DNA of 64,000 nucleotides, taken from the NCBI GenBank assembly GCA_000711775.1, contig ARYC01017027.1, forward strand, positions 248,001-312,000, read 5' to 3'. Origin of the DNA: Oxytricha trifallax. Its lineage: Eukaryota > Ciliophora > Spirotrichea > Sporadotrichida > Oxytrichidae. Below, piece after piece: positions 35,085 to 46,860 of the stretch (position 1 is the stretch's first letter; each line of letters begins with the position of its first letter). The notes beneath the pieces were generated by a model. It made no database searches. It worked only from the letters and a program-made list of their open reading frames with translations, and was not told the DNA's origin. The position numbers were made by a program, and so were the translations under genes.

Positions 35085-35810
35085 ATATACCTAAAAATAA
35101 ATTTTTTCATCTCTTCAATCTCCAATAAATTTATCTCCATCAGCGTGTATATTAGTACCTTTGCTTTGTTGTGTTCCTCTACTGAGTCTCGGTCGTCACC
35201 AACCATTACTCTTCCCAGGTAGGAACTTGTAAAAATAATTTATAAAATATATTTTGTGTAACTTACATTTTTATTGAATTATCAGCATCTTCTTCGTCTT
35301 CATTTTCATTTTCATTTTATGATTATTAAATTATTATAATTCACAGACATAAAAAAAAATTCCCATGAGTACTTACATATTAGAGAGTATAATATAACTT
35401 GATTTTGTGATTTATTTCGATTCTTATTCAAGATCAATTTTTAAAGCTAGAGGTTTCGGCTCCATTATATCTTGGCCTTAAAAGTTTAAATCTGAGTTTA
35501 TAAATTCTTAGCCTTCTAATTCCTTAGAAATCTTCTTCAAACTGTAATATCCATTAATATAAGATTATAAAATGTATTTTAAATAATTAAATTCATTTGA
35601 TTAGAGACAAAACACATTGACTAAATCTAAATTGTTCATGAAAAGAGATTAAAGTTTATTGTAAGTATAGTAAAGCGTTAAATTCTCTTTATCAGTAAGT
35701 ATAAGTTAGTTTTACCATAAATTCTTATATTTCTATTTACATATTTACATCTCATCCCCTTAGAAACATTGCAAATTCTACAAAGCTTCATCTTTTCTAT
35801 TTACTAGGAG
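35085..35810 (-). CDS. Unrecognised multi-exon gene segment next to Element A copy 2
   Basis: Coding stretches on the minus strand: a possible first exon with KLCRICNVSKGMR (about 35795-35745), and a long one (about 35690-35390) encoding ENLTLYYTYNKLQSLF and later MEPKPLALKIDLEQES. An acidic exon follows (ENEDEEDADNSIKM, about 35330-35267) ending at GTAAGTTAC, then IKMFLPGK and MVGDDRDSVEEHNKAKVL. The last part runs into the end of Element A copy 2, which may have inserted in this gene. The IKMFLPGK junction is also found, in other copies, at 44.0 and 46.7 kb. Exon limits are approximate and no family is assigned. Confidence 0.4.
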
Positions 35811-36224
35811 TATAAACATATATAGAGTTATTAAAAAATAATAATAATAAAATGTATTAAAAATGGGAGAAATATAAATTAAAAATACAAAACTAGCTAG
35901 AAATATATAAATCTACCACTAATTAGAAAAAGTTTAACATCAAAATACATTTAACTTAATCTAACTACCTTATTTTTAAAGTAGCCTTTTGTATCTAATC
36001 CCACTCCAACTGTAATTAATTAGATGTAATCAGTTAACATTTTTATTATTAACCTTTTCTCCAATTCCATTCTCTTTTGACACAATGACCCTAGTTGTTG
36101 CAGTTTATATTGTAAAAAATCATCATCACTATATCTTCAGGGTATCTTCATGATATCTTCCCAAAAAAATTCAATTCAGTTTTGCTAAAGCTATTAAGTA
36201 TAGATTTAATTTAAAGCATCTTGT

Positions 36225-37355
36225 TCAGACATTATTATTCGTTGAAGATGATGAATTAATTGTATAATTGTTGATGTTTATTGTTGCTTTGGAGCTTGTC
36301 ACGAAGGCAATGCCAATTGATTCCAAGGACTTTGAAGATGTTACTGTTGAACTCTCTATAGTCATTAAGAAAGTGGTGCTAATAGATTCAATCAAACTTC
36401 CGTTTAAACTTGCAGTGTTTGAAGTGAAAGAGCTGCTGTTTTTAATGGAAACTACGTTGCTTATTCCATTCATTTAAGCCACACTTCCATTGTATTGAGT
36501 GAGAGTCCTTGCTATAGATGGAGCTAATCTCGAGAATATTTTCAAGGTTGGCATACAATTAGAACAGACCTCCCGAAGCATACGTTTTATAAGGCTGATT
36601 TGTGTTAAAAGTACAATTTTTTACTGAAGTATAGGAACTATTCAAATGATTTGAGGCTTTCCCTGCAATTTCACCAAGACCTTGATTACTTTTTATTTAT
36701 GAATTTTCATAGTAAAATTTAACAGATGAAGTGACAGTATCATCGTAGATTAAAATCAGAGGACCTTTAGCTGCATAGTTCCCTTCGATTATGTATTAGT
36801 TAACGTAAAACTCTAGTGGTCTTGTACTGCTCACACTCACAAGCCCTTACTTTGTTTAACAATAGAAAAACCTACCCACCCTTTTATGATAACTAGAACT
36901 TGTAAAATAAATTTTCAAGGGTTCTATTGAAGTTTGAGAGTCTGTAATTCGAACAATTCCCGGATAAATGGAAGATACGGTATAAGACTAGTCATTCTAG
37001 TTGCCATCGAATACTGGATTGTTCAAAATTCTGTTGATAAATATGTCAGCACTTATTGCAGTGTAAGTATAGTAGAAGTAGTTATTTTTGCATTCAGTAA
37101 TATAATAGTCCCTGCAATATAGGGTACCACCTGACAGAGCATTGCTATATTGAAACTATTTCTAAAGCATTAAAATATTGCTCCATCCATAGCTACCTGA
37201 AAGCGATGCAGTAGAATTTAAAAATGTCCAGTTATTTGTAAGCAAAAATATACCTCCGATATTTACATTAGTAACTTCATAAATAAGGTTGTAGTTCGCT
37301 ACTAAGTTTAACTTAGAGAGCTAAGTATTAATGTGAAATACATATCCATAGTTGT
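36225..37355 (-). pseudogene. Beta-helix/surface-type protein fragment, cut by TBE1
   Basis: A minus-strand frame rich in Ser, Thr, Asn and Tyr with recurring short beta-strand units (NWTFLNSTASLSG, YSNALSGGTLYC, NTASLNGSLIES). This pattern is seen in large ciliate parallel beta-helix (pectate-lyase-like) membrane or secreted proteins. One base slip near 36525 separates an upstream frame from the Ser/Thr-rich end, which stops at TGA 36225. The upstream end is at the TBE1 terminus (37364), so the gene is truncated there; the missing N-terminal part was not found beyond TBE1. Confidence 0.45.
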
Positions 37356-37501
37356 AAGTCATTCAAAACCCCAAAACCCTTTCAGTAGTTTGATTGAGTT
37401 TTTGATTGATAAAAGTAGACTATTAGTGCATACTTTATTAGGTTTTTAATAGGGTTTATGTGGGGGTTTAATGTTTAAATATTAGTAATTTAAGTAAGTA
37501 T

Positions 37502-38539
37502 ATGCGAGGTTTGGGGTCTCTTTATGACAGTGAGTATATAGATTTATTGTTTAAGTTGTGCAATGGAAGCGATGAATATAGTGAATTAATCAAACCTATT
37601 CTAAATTACAAATCTATAGCAAGACTGCTCCATAAATCTCCTGCAACTGTGAGGTCTCACTGTCTATTAGCATTAAATTTAAAGAGATAGCAACTTAATT
37701 CTAAGCCTAAAAGAACCTTGAAATTTTAGCATCATCATATCGATTATCTTATTAATGATAAGACTCTTAAATACTGGGCTCATTTCTCTATGGCCTAGAG
37801 AGCTATTATGTTTCATTGCCAATTTCCTGAACTTCACATCTCTGCTTAATCTATAGTGAACATGTATAAAAAGAATAGAATATCTTACAAGACAGTCAAT
37901 CGCATTAACAGAGTGATTGACTTTAATGTTCCATTTTATAAGACTAATTTATATTATACATTCGATTAAATGAAGAGGTCTTAAGAGCATAATATAAAGT
38001 TTATACACGCTGATGAGGAAGTTTTAACCTTTAATACTTTCATATCAAGGTCTTGGTACAAGAGGGACAGCAACATAGAAGTATATGATTAAAAGGTTAA
38101 GATTTAAACTAATGCTATACTTGGTGGAATAAGCGAAGATAATGTCCTTGAGACTTATGTTATCTACCCTCGCTCTATAAAGACTGAATAATATATTAAG
38201 TTCTTACAATAACTCAGAGACAAATACGCTGACTAAGAGATTATTCTATAAGTTGATAACTTATCAGTTTATAAAACTAAAGACTCAAGGAAGAAATATG
38301 AAAGGCTAAATATAACACCTGTATTTAATCCTCCTTACAGCCATTTGTTCAATGGAATTGAATTATATTGGGGGTTATTGAAAGGCCACTACAAGAAACT
38401 CTTACTCTATCATCTGATGCATGGTACAGTCGATTTTATTAAGAGTGCTGCTAAAAGAGTCAGTGATGAGAAAGCTAAAGTATGCGCAAGAGAAGGGAGA
38501 TTTTGTGTATATAAATAAGTTTTAGATTTAAACGAATGA
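37502..38539 (+). CDS. TBE1 transposase (42-kDa type, DD34E)
   Basis: Open from ATG 37502 to TGA with no intron or slip (345 residues). The triad is D171 (IHADEE), D252 (QVDNLSVYKT) and E287 (FNGIELYWGLLK) with 34 residues between the last two, as in IS630/Tc1 enzymes. An HTH-like region (YKSIARLLHKSPATVRSH) lies at about residues 40-57. TBE transposases have been implicated in genome rearrangement during macronuclear development in Oxytricha. It is the only full TBE transposase in this window without a lesion. Its end is 6 bases from the end of the convergent 22-kDa gene. Confidence 0.9.
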
Positions 38540-38545
38540 ATAAGT

Positions 38546-39336
38546 TCACATATTAAATTTGCCCGTAAAGGGATTTGGCTTCTCTTTCTTTTCTTCCTCT
38601 TAAGGCTTGCTTGGGCATATGTTTCTTCTCTTAGTGCCAGCTCCTGCATCTTTGTTCATCTCGTCAGGCTTTTAGAAATCTTTGAAGAGTCTCTTACTTA
38701 ATTCATGCTTTTCTTGATACTTTCTCTCTCTGTTTAATTTGCTGCGCTCTTTCATCAAGTATATAGCAGTGCCAGGTTTTTCTATAAAGTTAGAAGACTA
38801 GACTTACTTGAAATGAAAGGATGCTTTTAAAGTTCCTACAGCCAGGTATCACTTATTTTAATACCTTGCTTCTCTTTTTCTTCAGGAGAGATGCTGTATC
38901 GTTTCTTATGAGCTTCTTAAATAACTTCATTTTAAGTACTCAGGTTTCAGAGTTGCAAGAACACCAAAGAAGAAGTTTCTCTCTGGCAACTTATTAGAGA
39001 GCTGTAGCTTTGATGGAAGGTAGAGAGCTACGTCCGGATCACTCATAGCATCGTCATATAGGTTTGTCACTGATATTTCAGGGTAGTTAGGTATCTCTAT
39101 CATCCTAATTTCATTAGACTTAAAAGCTTTTTTGTCTTCACTCAGTAAGGCTTTTAAGAATGAGATTTTAGTTCCCTCCTAAGTCGGTAAGAACAATCCA
39201 AGTATTAATGATTTATTAATCTTACTTAAGCACTTACCTTGCTATACCAAATATCTATAAAGGTCCTCTTTACTTCGAAATTTTCCTTCAAATCTTGAGA
39301 TTAGATTCTCTTCATTGCATCATTCATAGACTCCAT
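38546..39336 (-). pseudogene. TBE1 22-kDa protein gene (frameshifted)
   Basis: It matches the TBE2 22-kDa gene at 62729-63516 block by block: ISRF..RSKEDLYRYL, GLFLPT..EGTKISFLKAL, EIPNYPEISVTNLYDDAM, KLPERNFFFGVL, and the basic C-terminus to TGA 38546. A one-base loss after AMKR (near 39310) and a second slip after PEYLK (near 38940) break the frame. Introns match TBE2 in position: about 39203-39236 and 38782-38806. Function unknown. Confidence 0.78.
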
Positions 39337-39399
39337 CTTGCTTCCTCTTTCTAGAAATGTTAATGAATTTAAAATTATGGATATCCATTCTAAGTTTAT

Positions 39400-39745
39400 T
39401 AAAATCTTACTACTAAATAGGGAGGACCTACTGGAGGTCAACCTTGAAAAGATATGAGGAGAAGCATTGAAAAACTTGCTCCAAGTTTCACAGATTGATT
39501 TCCATTTTTATCAATCTATCTCCATTAAATTGCTCCTAATAATGTTTAATTATTTTAGGAGGTCCTCCAAATTAAGTTCAAACTTTATTAGGAGTTAAAT
39601 TTTAAGGTTAAAACTTAATTAGGAGCATATTAAATTTAAAAATGTTTAATAACTTTACCTTCAAATTAAGTTCAAACTTGATTTGGAGGACCTCCAAGAG
39701 AAACAAAACTTCATTAGGAGTATTTTAATTTAATAAAATTATAAA
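39400..39745. promoter_or_regulatory. TBE1 spacer with TTAGGAG inverted sites
   Basis: Between the divergent 22-kDa and 57-kDa genes. TTAGGAG or its reverse occurs about six times, including the inverted pairs TTAGGAGGTCCTCCAA (39555-39570) and TTGGAGGACCTCCAA (about 39683-39697). The flanking block (GGAGGTCAACC.., CCATTTTTATCAATCTA) is shared with TBE2, but at the same aligned positions TBE2 has TTAGTACC sites instead. Confidence 0.75.
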
Positions 39746-39758
39746 TTTTTCTTAAAAT

Positions 39759-41331
39759 ATGTCAACTTACAGTCTTTTATGGTTAATTCATTTTCTTACC
39801 TCTCAACAAAGAATCTACCAGAGTGTCTTATACTCTACTATAATTGATTATCAAGGTAAATTTTATCATTATTATAATAAATTACACCAGCAAACTAAAA
39901 TGAGCGCTAACCTTTTGAGAAGAGCGGCATTACTTGGGTAAAGTCAATAAAAATTATCATTCCAGCAACCAAGAAAAATAGACACCAGAGACGCTTGTAC
40001 TCAGTGGGAGCCTACTTATGACAACTTTGACCAGTCTAGCTTTGAGATTTTAATATAAATTAAGTAGAAGGTTATCAAAGAAGCTGTGCAAATTGAGGAA
40101 GAGGTAAAACAACCCGCCATAGAGCATTAATAAATACCATCCAAAGTTGTCTATTAATGCAAAGAATGCAATAAAGTTTTCCCTTACAAGTCAACTAATA
40201 AGAGACACTTGAGAGATATACACAACGATATGCCAAGGTTATATCTCAAGCATTAAAAGAAAGATGGGAAGTATGTCTGTGAGTTCTGTGAGAAGCCATA
40301 TTCTCATACTAGAGACCTCAAAGTGCACTTAAAGAAAAAGCACAATCAAAGTTTTGTCTTTATTCATGAACCTACAGGGAATAGATTCCTCTAAAAGAGA
40401 AGATCAAGAAACCCAGTGGAGTCTCTTAGAGTTGAAGTGTAGAAGTAAGTTAAAATGAAGAAAGCAGTCAAGAACTTTCCAGTCTCTGAGATCAATAAAA
40501 TCATGGTTAAAATAGAGGCAATGAAGATTCCCATATTAAAAATTATTGACTTAGATTCTTGCCTAGAAAGCTACCTCACTCTTGAAGATAAAATAGAGAA
40601 GAGAGTCATTACTGATGACTAATATGCTTACAAGATATATCCTTTCAATTACTTCCTTGCTGATGACAAGTTCCTAATGGAATTTGCTAATGAGTATTAT
40701 GCTCTTTAAAAGGCAAAGTTAAATGAGTGCAGGCATATCATCTAGCTTGATGCTATTTTACTTGGTAAAGATCATGTAGCCTTCAGGCTTCCTTTATAGA
40801 AATGACTTACAGAGAATTCTTATCTGATAATAGATGTCAGAGATAAATTAGCTAGATAGTATAGCAGATAGTTGAGGGGATTGAAGAGCTTCACAAGCTA
40901 GGTTATGTTCATAGAGACTTAAATCCAGAGAACATCATGGTGAACTTTTAGCCTCTTATAGTTTATTATTATTGACTTCAATTGAGCTCAAAGAGTGCAA
41001 GCCTTAGCATTAGGAAATGTTTACGGCACTCCTGGGTATTTCCCAGAGAGAGAGGATTGGAGAGATGTAGACACTTAATGGGCTACCAGTAATAATAATA
41101 GAAAGCGACATGCCAAGTAACGATTACTTTAGCTGCAGGGGTGAGAGATTCTAAGCAGAGAATCAAACAATATCTCCATAAAAAAATAAATGGAGGTCTC
41201 AGAGAACTTGCATACTCAACTATTGTCAAGCCAATCTAAGAGAATTAACAAACAATAGAAACAATCAAACTATAACTTAGAAAGATAAAATCAGAGAACT
41301 TACACATGACTCTAAGCTTATGTTTGTGTGA
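39759..41331 (+). pseudogene. TBE1 57-kDa zinc-finger/kinase protein gene (broken)
   Basis: ATG 39759 leads to two C2H2 zinc fingers: CKECNKVFPYKSTNKRHLRDIH (about 40158-40225) and CEFCEKPYSHTRDLKVHLKKKH. A kinase-like part follows with GYVHRDLNPENIM (about 40902-40940), a DFN at the DFG place and GTPGYFPERE. At the TGA near 40804 the frame moves by one base, and after DFN a second TGA interrupts it, so the kinase half is not continuous. The C-terminus ends at TGA 41329-41331. The 57-kDa TBE proteins are known for this finger-plus-kinase layout; what they do is not established. Confidence 0.75.
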
Positions 41332-41431
41332 AATATTTATAAAACTCGCTTGTTATACCCACTTAAATTACTAATATTTAAACATTAAACCCCACATAAA
41401 CCCTAATAAAACCCTAATAAAGTATGCACTC

Positions 41432-42543
41432 ACTTTCTTTTCTTCTTTGTGATGATTCTTTTTTTCTTCTGTTTGACATTCTTTATTATTCTCTGTCTTA
41501 GTTTGTCTTGTTGTGGATAAGTTCTGATAAGATCTGATGAGGACATGTCTATGTGGATGATTTGTGTTTATTTTAGTTATTCCACATTTCTTTAATTAGT
41601 ACTACAAATATTATAAAATTTTATTCCCTAAATCTGCTATAGAATCATTTTGGGTGAATCCTGAATTTGTGTTTGTTTAGGAATTTTTAGTTTTTGTTAT
41701 TTTATTCCTAAAACATTAATAAGATTTCTTTCTTATTTTCAAATTCTGTTGTGGATCTGGTCAGATTGTCGACTTTTACCTACTAGATAGGGGAAGGTGA
41801 AGGTGACTTAGTGTCTAGGCCCTGAAAAAATGAGTTTTAGTTCTCAACTTTTTTGTTCTTTTCCATAGTTCTTGTTTCGTCATTGATGAGTTCATTCTGA
41901 GGTTGGAGCTAATGGTGATCTACCTTAGCATTCTATTCATTCATTAATATGAATTATTTAGGGATTGGATTTGAGAAATGTGAAATTTTGTTTGGTCAAA
42001 AAGGGGTTTAGTATCACATACGTTCTCGCGTGTTTCCTTATTAAATAGGTAGTTCTAGTCACTCTCCTGAGATGTGGGAAGTTACTATTGAATAGTAATA
42101 TATGTGTGAGATGTTTTAAGATCTCTAATAGGGTTTTGTTCTTCTTGTCTCAGGGTTTTCTGGAAAAGAGTAATTTATGAAATATTAATCTATGGGTTGA
42201 AGAGGTTTCGCCATAGTATACCTTGTGGTTGTGGTTCTTTTTGCTTCTCAATTGGTATGCCCATTAAATCATAATTGCTCCAGACTGTATTACTTTGGTT
42301 AAAAAGTTAGGTTGATTGGGTTTGGAATAGATTAGGTTGAGCTTTTAGAGTTTAATTTTGAGTCTATCGTATTTATTAGTATTAAATAATACTCGTAATT
42401 TTCTTAGAGTATCTTTAAGTCCTAGCAATAAAATGAGAAATCATCGTCATTAGCAGCTTTTATTCTAAGGCTTTTCTTTTTAGCTTATTGTTGCTAAATT
42501 TTCTGCGTTTTCTTAGATAATAACTCAAGCTTTAGATTTTCAT
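41432..42543 (-). CDS. Unrecognised Gln/Asn-rich gene adjoining TBE1
   Basis: ATG 42543 (after an in-frame TGA) opens 200 codons to TGA 41941. The start is basic (SYYLRKRRKFSNNKLKRKAL) and the rest Gln/Asn/Ser-rich. From the overlapping ATG at about 41938 a second frame continues for about 100 codons (QLQPQNELINDETRTMEK, KSPSPSPIQQV), and coding-like sequence reaches the TBE1 junction. It is probably one gene with a one-base slip or intron near 41940, possibly cut by TBE1. The basic start could bind nucleic acid. Not recognised. Confidence 0.45.
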
Positions 42544-42759
42544 GGCTTGGCTATGTTTAAATAGTTGTATAATTCAAAGTGAGATTCTATGAACTAGGTG
42601 AACCGTTTTTTTAATCACTAAATTCTTGTATCAGACTTATTTCACCTTACTATCCAAAGTTTAAGAAAGTCAAGTCTGTGCTCTCAACTAGATTTTAATA
42701 ATTTCTGGAAGCTCTATGTCTCGATTATTTTATTTATTGCGGTTAAATTTATGCCAAAG

Positions 42760-43242
42760 TAGACTTACTAGATCTATAATTCCAATTAGCTTTATTGATT
42801 TAATTTTCATTTCAATCATTTTAATATTCGTTAAAATATTATAAAATATCTTTTTAATTACATCCATTTAATAAAATTAATCTTCAAATAAGAAATTCCA
42901 ATTTATTAATTTTGCTTAATAGAAGACAATTATATTTTTTTAGAAGTTTACTAAAAAATAAATTGAATAAATTATATTGAATTAAGCTTTAAATTAAAAG
43001 GTGTTTAGTGTTCCATAGAGCAGACTTGGATCCCCATGAAGTTAGTTATAAAATTGAATGGATAGTTTGTCTTCAATTAATTTGATAGACAATGCGGAAA
43101 TATTAGACTAGAAATTTAAAACTGTGAGATATAAAAATTAAGAAAATTAAAATCGGTAATCTGAGTATTATCCTGTAAAAAATAATATCAAGTAAAATTG
43201 AGAACAAACAATATTGCAAAATCAAAAAATGTATTGGATTCA
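42760..43242. other. AT-rich noncoding DNA
   Basis: No frame or repeat that I can support. Confidence 0.35.
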
Positions 43243-43659
43243 TAATTTTAGAAATATATTCGAATCGAGGAAATTAATTTAATAAAAAATTAAATTTAAA
43301 ACAAATCCAATTAGTGGCAGCTAAAGCTGGCCAAATTTAAAGATCTTTGGCTCATTCGATAGTGAATTCAAAATTAGCTGGGCATTACTATTGCCGCTAC
43401 TATTTATCTCATCATATGAGCGAGCTAACTCCCCTTTAATTCAATGACAATCTTTTAATAAATTTAGAGGGATCAAATTTAACTCGAGTTAACTTGCTCC
43501 AGTGATGTGATAAAATAGTACCGCCAATAGTAAAGTTCAGCTAATTTTGAATTCTCTATCGAATGAGCCCAAGATCTTAAAATATGGCCAACTTTAACTA
43601 CCACTAATTTGATTTACATTAAATATTTAATTTCCCCAATTCTAATATATTCCTACAAT
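43243..43659. repeat. Foldback element Z, copy 1
   Basis: An inverted repeat of about 417 bp. The inner arms pair GGCATTACTATTGCCGCTACTA with CGCCAATAGTAAAGTTCAGC-type sequence, and the outer end reads ATTCCTACAAT. It is the same family as 45400-45820, 45905-46317 and 57610-58026. No coding frame. Confidence 0.75.
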
Positions 43660-43984
43660 AATAAACTCAAGGTTAAGTTTATTAAATGTAAAAATCAATA
43701 ATGAGAAGACTTAATAAAGATTTTATTAATGGAGTAATTAACTAAAATCAAACTTTTTTACAATCAGAAATCACTCTTAACAAAATCCCCTGCCTAATAA
43801 TGAAATCTCAACTCAATGATTAAATTTTCATTAAAAATAAAAATAAAATACAGACAATTCAAGTTTCCTTAAAATTGATAAACCAAGCATTAACCTTTCT
43901 TCAATAAACACTCATATAAAAAAATATTTATTTACGATTTTTAAAAATAAAATGAATTGTAATAAATAATAAATTAGTAATAAT

Positions 43985-44220
43985 AAAAAATTAAAATGAT
44001 CAGACGTGGAAGATAGCTATGTACTCACATAAAATGTAAGATACAAATAAAATATCTTTAAATTTCTTTTATTAGTGGTCCTGCCTGGTAAGACTAGAGA
44101 TGTCAAAGGACAAGTGGTTCACAAAGTCACACAAAGAGGGGAAAAACCAAGATCAAGTAAAAGAAAATCTATTGAAGAAAGCGATGATGAAGAAGATGAA
44201 ACTGCTTTCTAGATTTTAAG
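43985..44220 (+). CDS. Small two-exon gene-like unit (repeat copy 1)
   Basis: ATG near 43998 encodes MIRRGRQLCTHIK. A 40-nt intron (GTAAGATAC..TTATTAG, about 44038-44077) follows, and then LVLPGKTRDVKGQVV, a basic KPRSSKRKS patch and an acidic EESDDEEDE tail. No early TGA ends it, so the 3' limit is unclear. A related junction occurs at 46665-46850 and, inverted, at about 35180-35300. It could be a small nuclear protein gene duplicated with the surrounding repeats. Confidence 0.38.
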
Positions 44221-45399
44221 TTTCCATTGTTATTATTACTAAATCATTATTTATTACAATTCATTTTATTCAAAAAAAATCGTAATTATTAAATATTTTT
44301 TAAATTTTTAAAAATATCAAAGATCTTAAAATATATATATAATAAAATATGTTAAGCGAGCAATCCTAAAAGACAATAAACATTTACAGTCAAATAAGAA
44401 ATATAGGAAGTTCTTGGATGTACCTGGACATTATAATGCTACCAATAAAATATGTCCACTAAGCACACAGAGACTTTAAATTTCTAATTAATTATGTTTC
44501 TCAATATCTTCATTTAAAAATTAATGTAAATATTTATTTAATAAAATCCTCTTTAAATGCCTTTTCTGATCACTATCATGTTAAACCTTCATTAAACTTG
44601 AAGTCTTAAGAGGATAAAATCAATATTTAAATCTAATCACATTAAATTACTCGGTTTAGCTAAAACTTAAAATAAACGAATTAACTTTGCCAAAATTCCT
44701 TTTTATCAGGTAAATCCAAAAAGCCCTAAGATATAGGAGAAATTGGGACTCATGATGATTACCTGATTAACAATTTTCAAAAATATAAAATACTTTCATT
44801 TTTATAAATGGAATATATGGAAATAAAAAGAGGTAGGTAATTTTATACAAATCTTATTTATCAAAATATCTAACAACTGTGTGACTAAGTAATTTCAGCA
44901 AAATTTTATAAGATAAACAAAGTCACACTATGATGAGGAAGATTCATTTGATTCCTACAAACAAATTCATAAAAATTTTTAGCAAAAATTTATAGTAAAT
45001 TTTAAATCAAATTTACTAGAATTGTTTATTTTTATTATATCAGAAATTTGTAATAAAATTAAGTTCGATTGTTATAATTAATTTAACAATTAAATTTTGA
45101 TATTGATTTGTAAATAGTAATGATTTTTAAGAGGTCAGTGGAGATAAAATACCTTACAGACGGTCTCAAAAGTAAATCCTAAAATACTAAAGATTAAGCG
45201 ACATCATTATGCCAATAGATGCAATCGAAGAAAAAATCAAGAAATCTTTTTATTATAATGTTTTTGCGAAAAAGAGTAGACAGCTGTCCCCGATCAAAAT
45301 CAGAATAATGTGACATTTCTTGAGTAAGTATTAAGAGTTAAAGAATTCATATATATATATATATTAAAATAAGCTTGCGAAATTAATATATGGAAGATT
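44221..45399. other. AT-rich noncoding DNA between repeats
   Basis: Short frames only; nothing I can support as a gene. It includes an (AT) run near 45350. Confidence 0.35.
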
Positions 45400-45820
45400 G
45401 TTGTAGGAATACATTCGATTTAGGGAAATTAATTTAAATTAAAATTAATAAATTATTAATACCTCAGTACTGTTTTTAGAAAATGTCTCCAAACCCTGGC
45501 TTCATTTTACTCTCTGGATAGCGTATTTGAAATGACTCGGGGGTTGTTATTGCTAGAAAGAATTTATCTCATCGCTCAAGCTAGGATAACCCCTTTTATT
45601 GTTTTTGGGGGGTTAGCTCAAAATCAAAATATCTCGCTTCCTAGGATTATTCAGGAATATTGCCAACAGTAAATTCCAGCTAAAATTGCTTGATCTACCG
45701 TAGGATATATTTATTTTTGAATTTTGAGTCACTTTAAAACTGATAGCTGCCATGATTTTAATATTTATTTAAGTTAATTTATTAAAATTCATTTTCCCGA
45801 ATCGATTGTATTCCTACAAT
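45400..45820. repeat. Foldback element Z, copy 2
   Basis: Ends ATTGTTGTAGGAATACATTC and, inverted, CGATTGTATTCCTACAAT. Arms of about 190 bp pair across a GGGGGTTA-containing centre. Flanking TA-rich DNA hides any target duplication. Confidence 0.78.
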
Positions 45821-45904
45821 ATTATATATTTAATGAGTAAACGAATAGTATCTTAAAATCAATTTGAAATTTAAATAACTAAATTTCATAATTCTTTTTT
45901 ATTA

Positions 45905-46317
45905 CAAGTATAACTGAATAGGAGAAATTAATTAAAAATAAATAAATACAGAACAAATTAGTGGCTCTTAACTTTGTCTCAACCTAGAAGATATTATGGT
46001 ACTTGTACGATAAAGAATTCAAAAAATTAGCTGGACATTATAATTGGCGGTACTATATTATGTCATCCCTGGAGCGAGATAAATCTATTTTAATATTGGC
46101 ATCGAATAAATAAAAACAAATCACTCAAAATTTAAATAGATTTTTCTCGCTCTGTGGAAGCGATAATATAGTAACCCCAATTATAATGTCCAGCTAATTT
46201 CGAATTCTCTATAAAATAAGCACCATAGTATTTTCAAAGTTTAGACAAAGTTAACTGCTGATAATTTGTTCTGTATTTAATTTTTTTAAATTAATATCCC
46301 CAATTCAATTATACTTG
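45905..46317. repeat. Foldback element Z, copy 3
   Basis: Inverted arms with CAAGTATAA ends in place of the usual ATTGTAGGAAT. The internal GGACATTATAATTGGCGGTA pairs with its reverse near 46165-46185. It lies 85 bp from copy 2. Confidence 0.75.
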
Positions 46318-46659
46318 AGAAAAAATAAACACTTCATAAAAAAGTGTACCTCAAGAGCATTATTATTCTCAGTGGGCAATTTTAAACAAATTTGAGAGAG
46401 GGAAGTTAGGAAATTCATTTAAAGACAGTCCTCCTATGAGATAGTCAATGAATTTTTATGAAGCACTTCTTAAATTATTAAATAAGTATAGAGTTTAATT
46501 TCACATTTACTCATTTTTTAAAACTTTATTGAATTTAGTAATATGCAATTCCTATGAAATTTATGAAGCAATTTATCAAATAGACTATATATTTATAGTT
46601 TATAATAAATCATAGATAAATTAATATTCAAAGTTAATATATTAATATGTATTCTTAGT

Positions 46660-46860
46660 AATCAGACGCAGGTGGAGTCTATCCACTCATTTAAAATGTA
46701 AGTTACAATAAAAATACCAATAAATTATTATTTTTAGCGGTCCTGCCATGATAGGACCTGAGGTTTCAACAGACTGGTGCTTCGCAAGGCGACACTTAGA
46801 GAAGACAACAAAGAAAAAAAGATACAATGGTGTTGATGATGAAACACTTTTTTAAATTAT
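46660..46860 (+). pseudogene. Small two-exon gene-like unit (repeat copy 2)
   Basis: It shares with the unit at 44.0 kb the bases ATCAGACG, AAAATGTAAG and GGTCCTGCC and the 40-nt intron-like segment, but an in-frame TGA after VLP breaks the frame. It ends in a DDETLF-type acidic tail. It sits beside a foldback element like copy 1. Confidence 0.35.

Larger units (their letters stand above)
37364..41425 (+). mobile_element. TBE transposon (TBE1), right terminus truncated
   Basis: It begins CAAAACCCCAAAACCC, the telomere-type TBE terminus, after ATT. Gene order: 42-kDa-type transposase (+), 22-kDa (-), 57-kDa zinc finger/kinase (+). The inner part of the left inverted repeat (about 37425-37490) matches 41350-41425 in reverse, but the outer ~60 bp with the C4A4 tip is missing at the right, where unrelated DNA starts near 41430. 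Total about 4.06 kb, as expected for TBEs. Confidence 0.9.
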
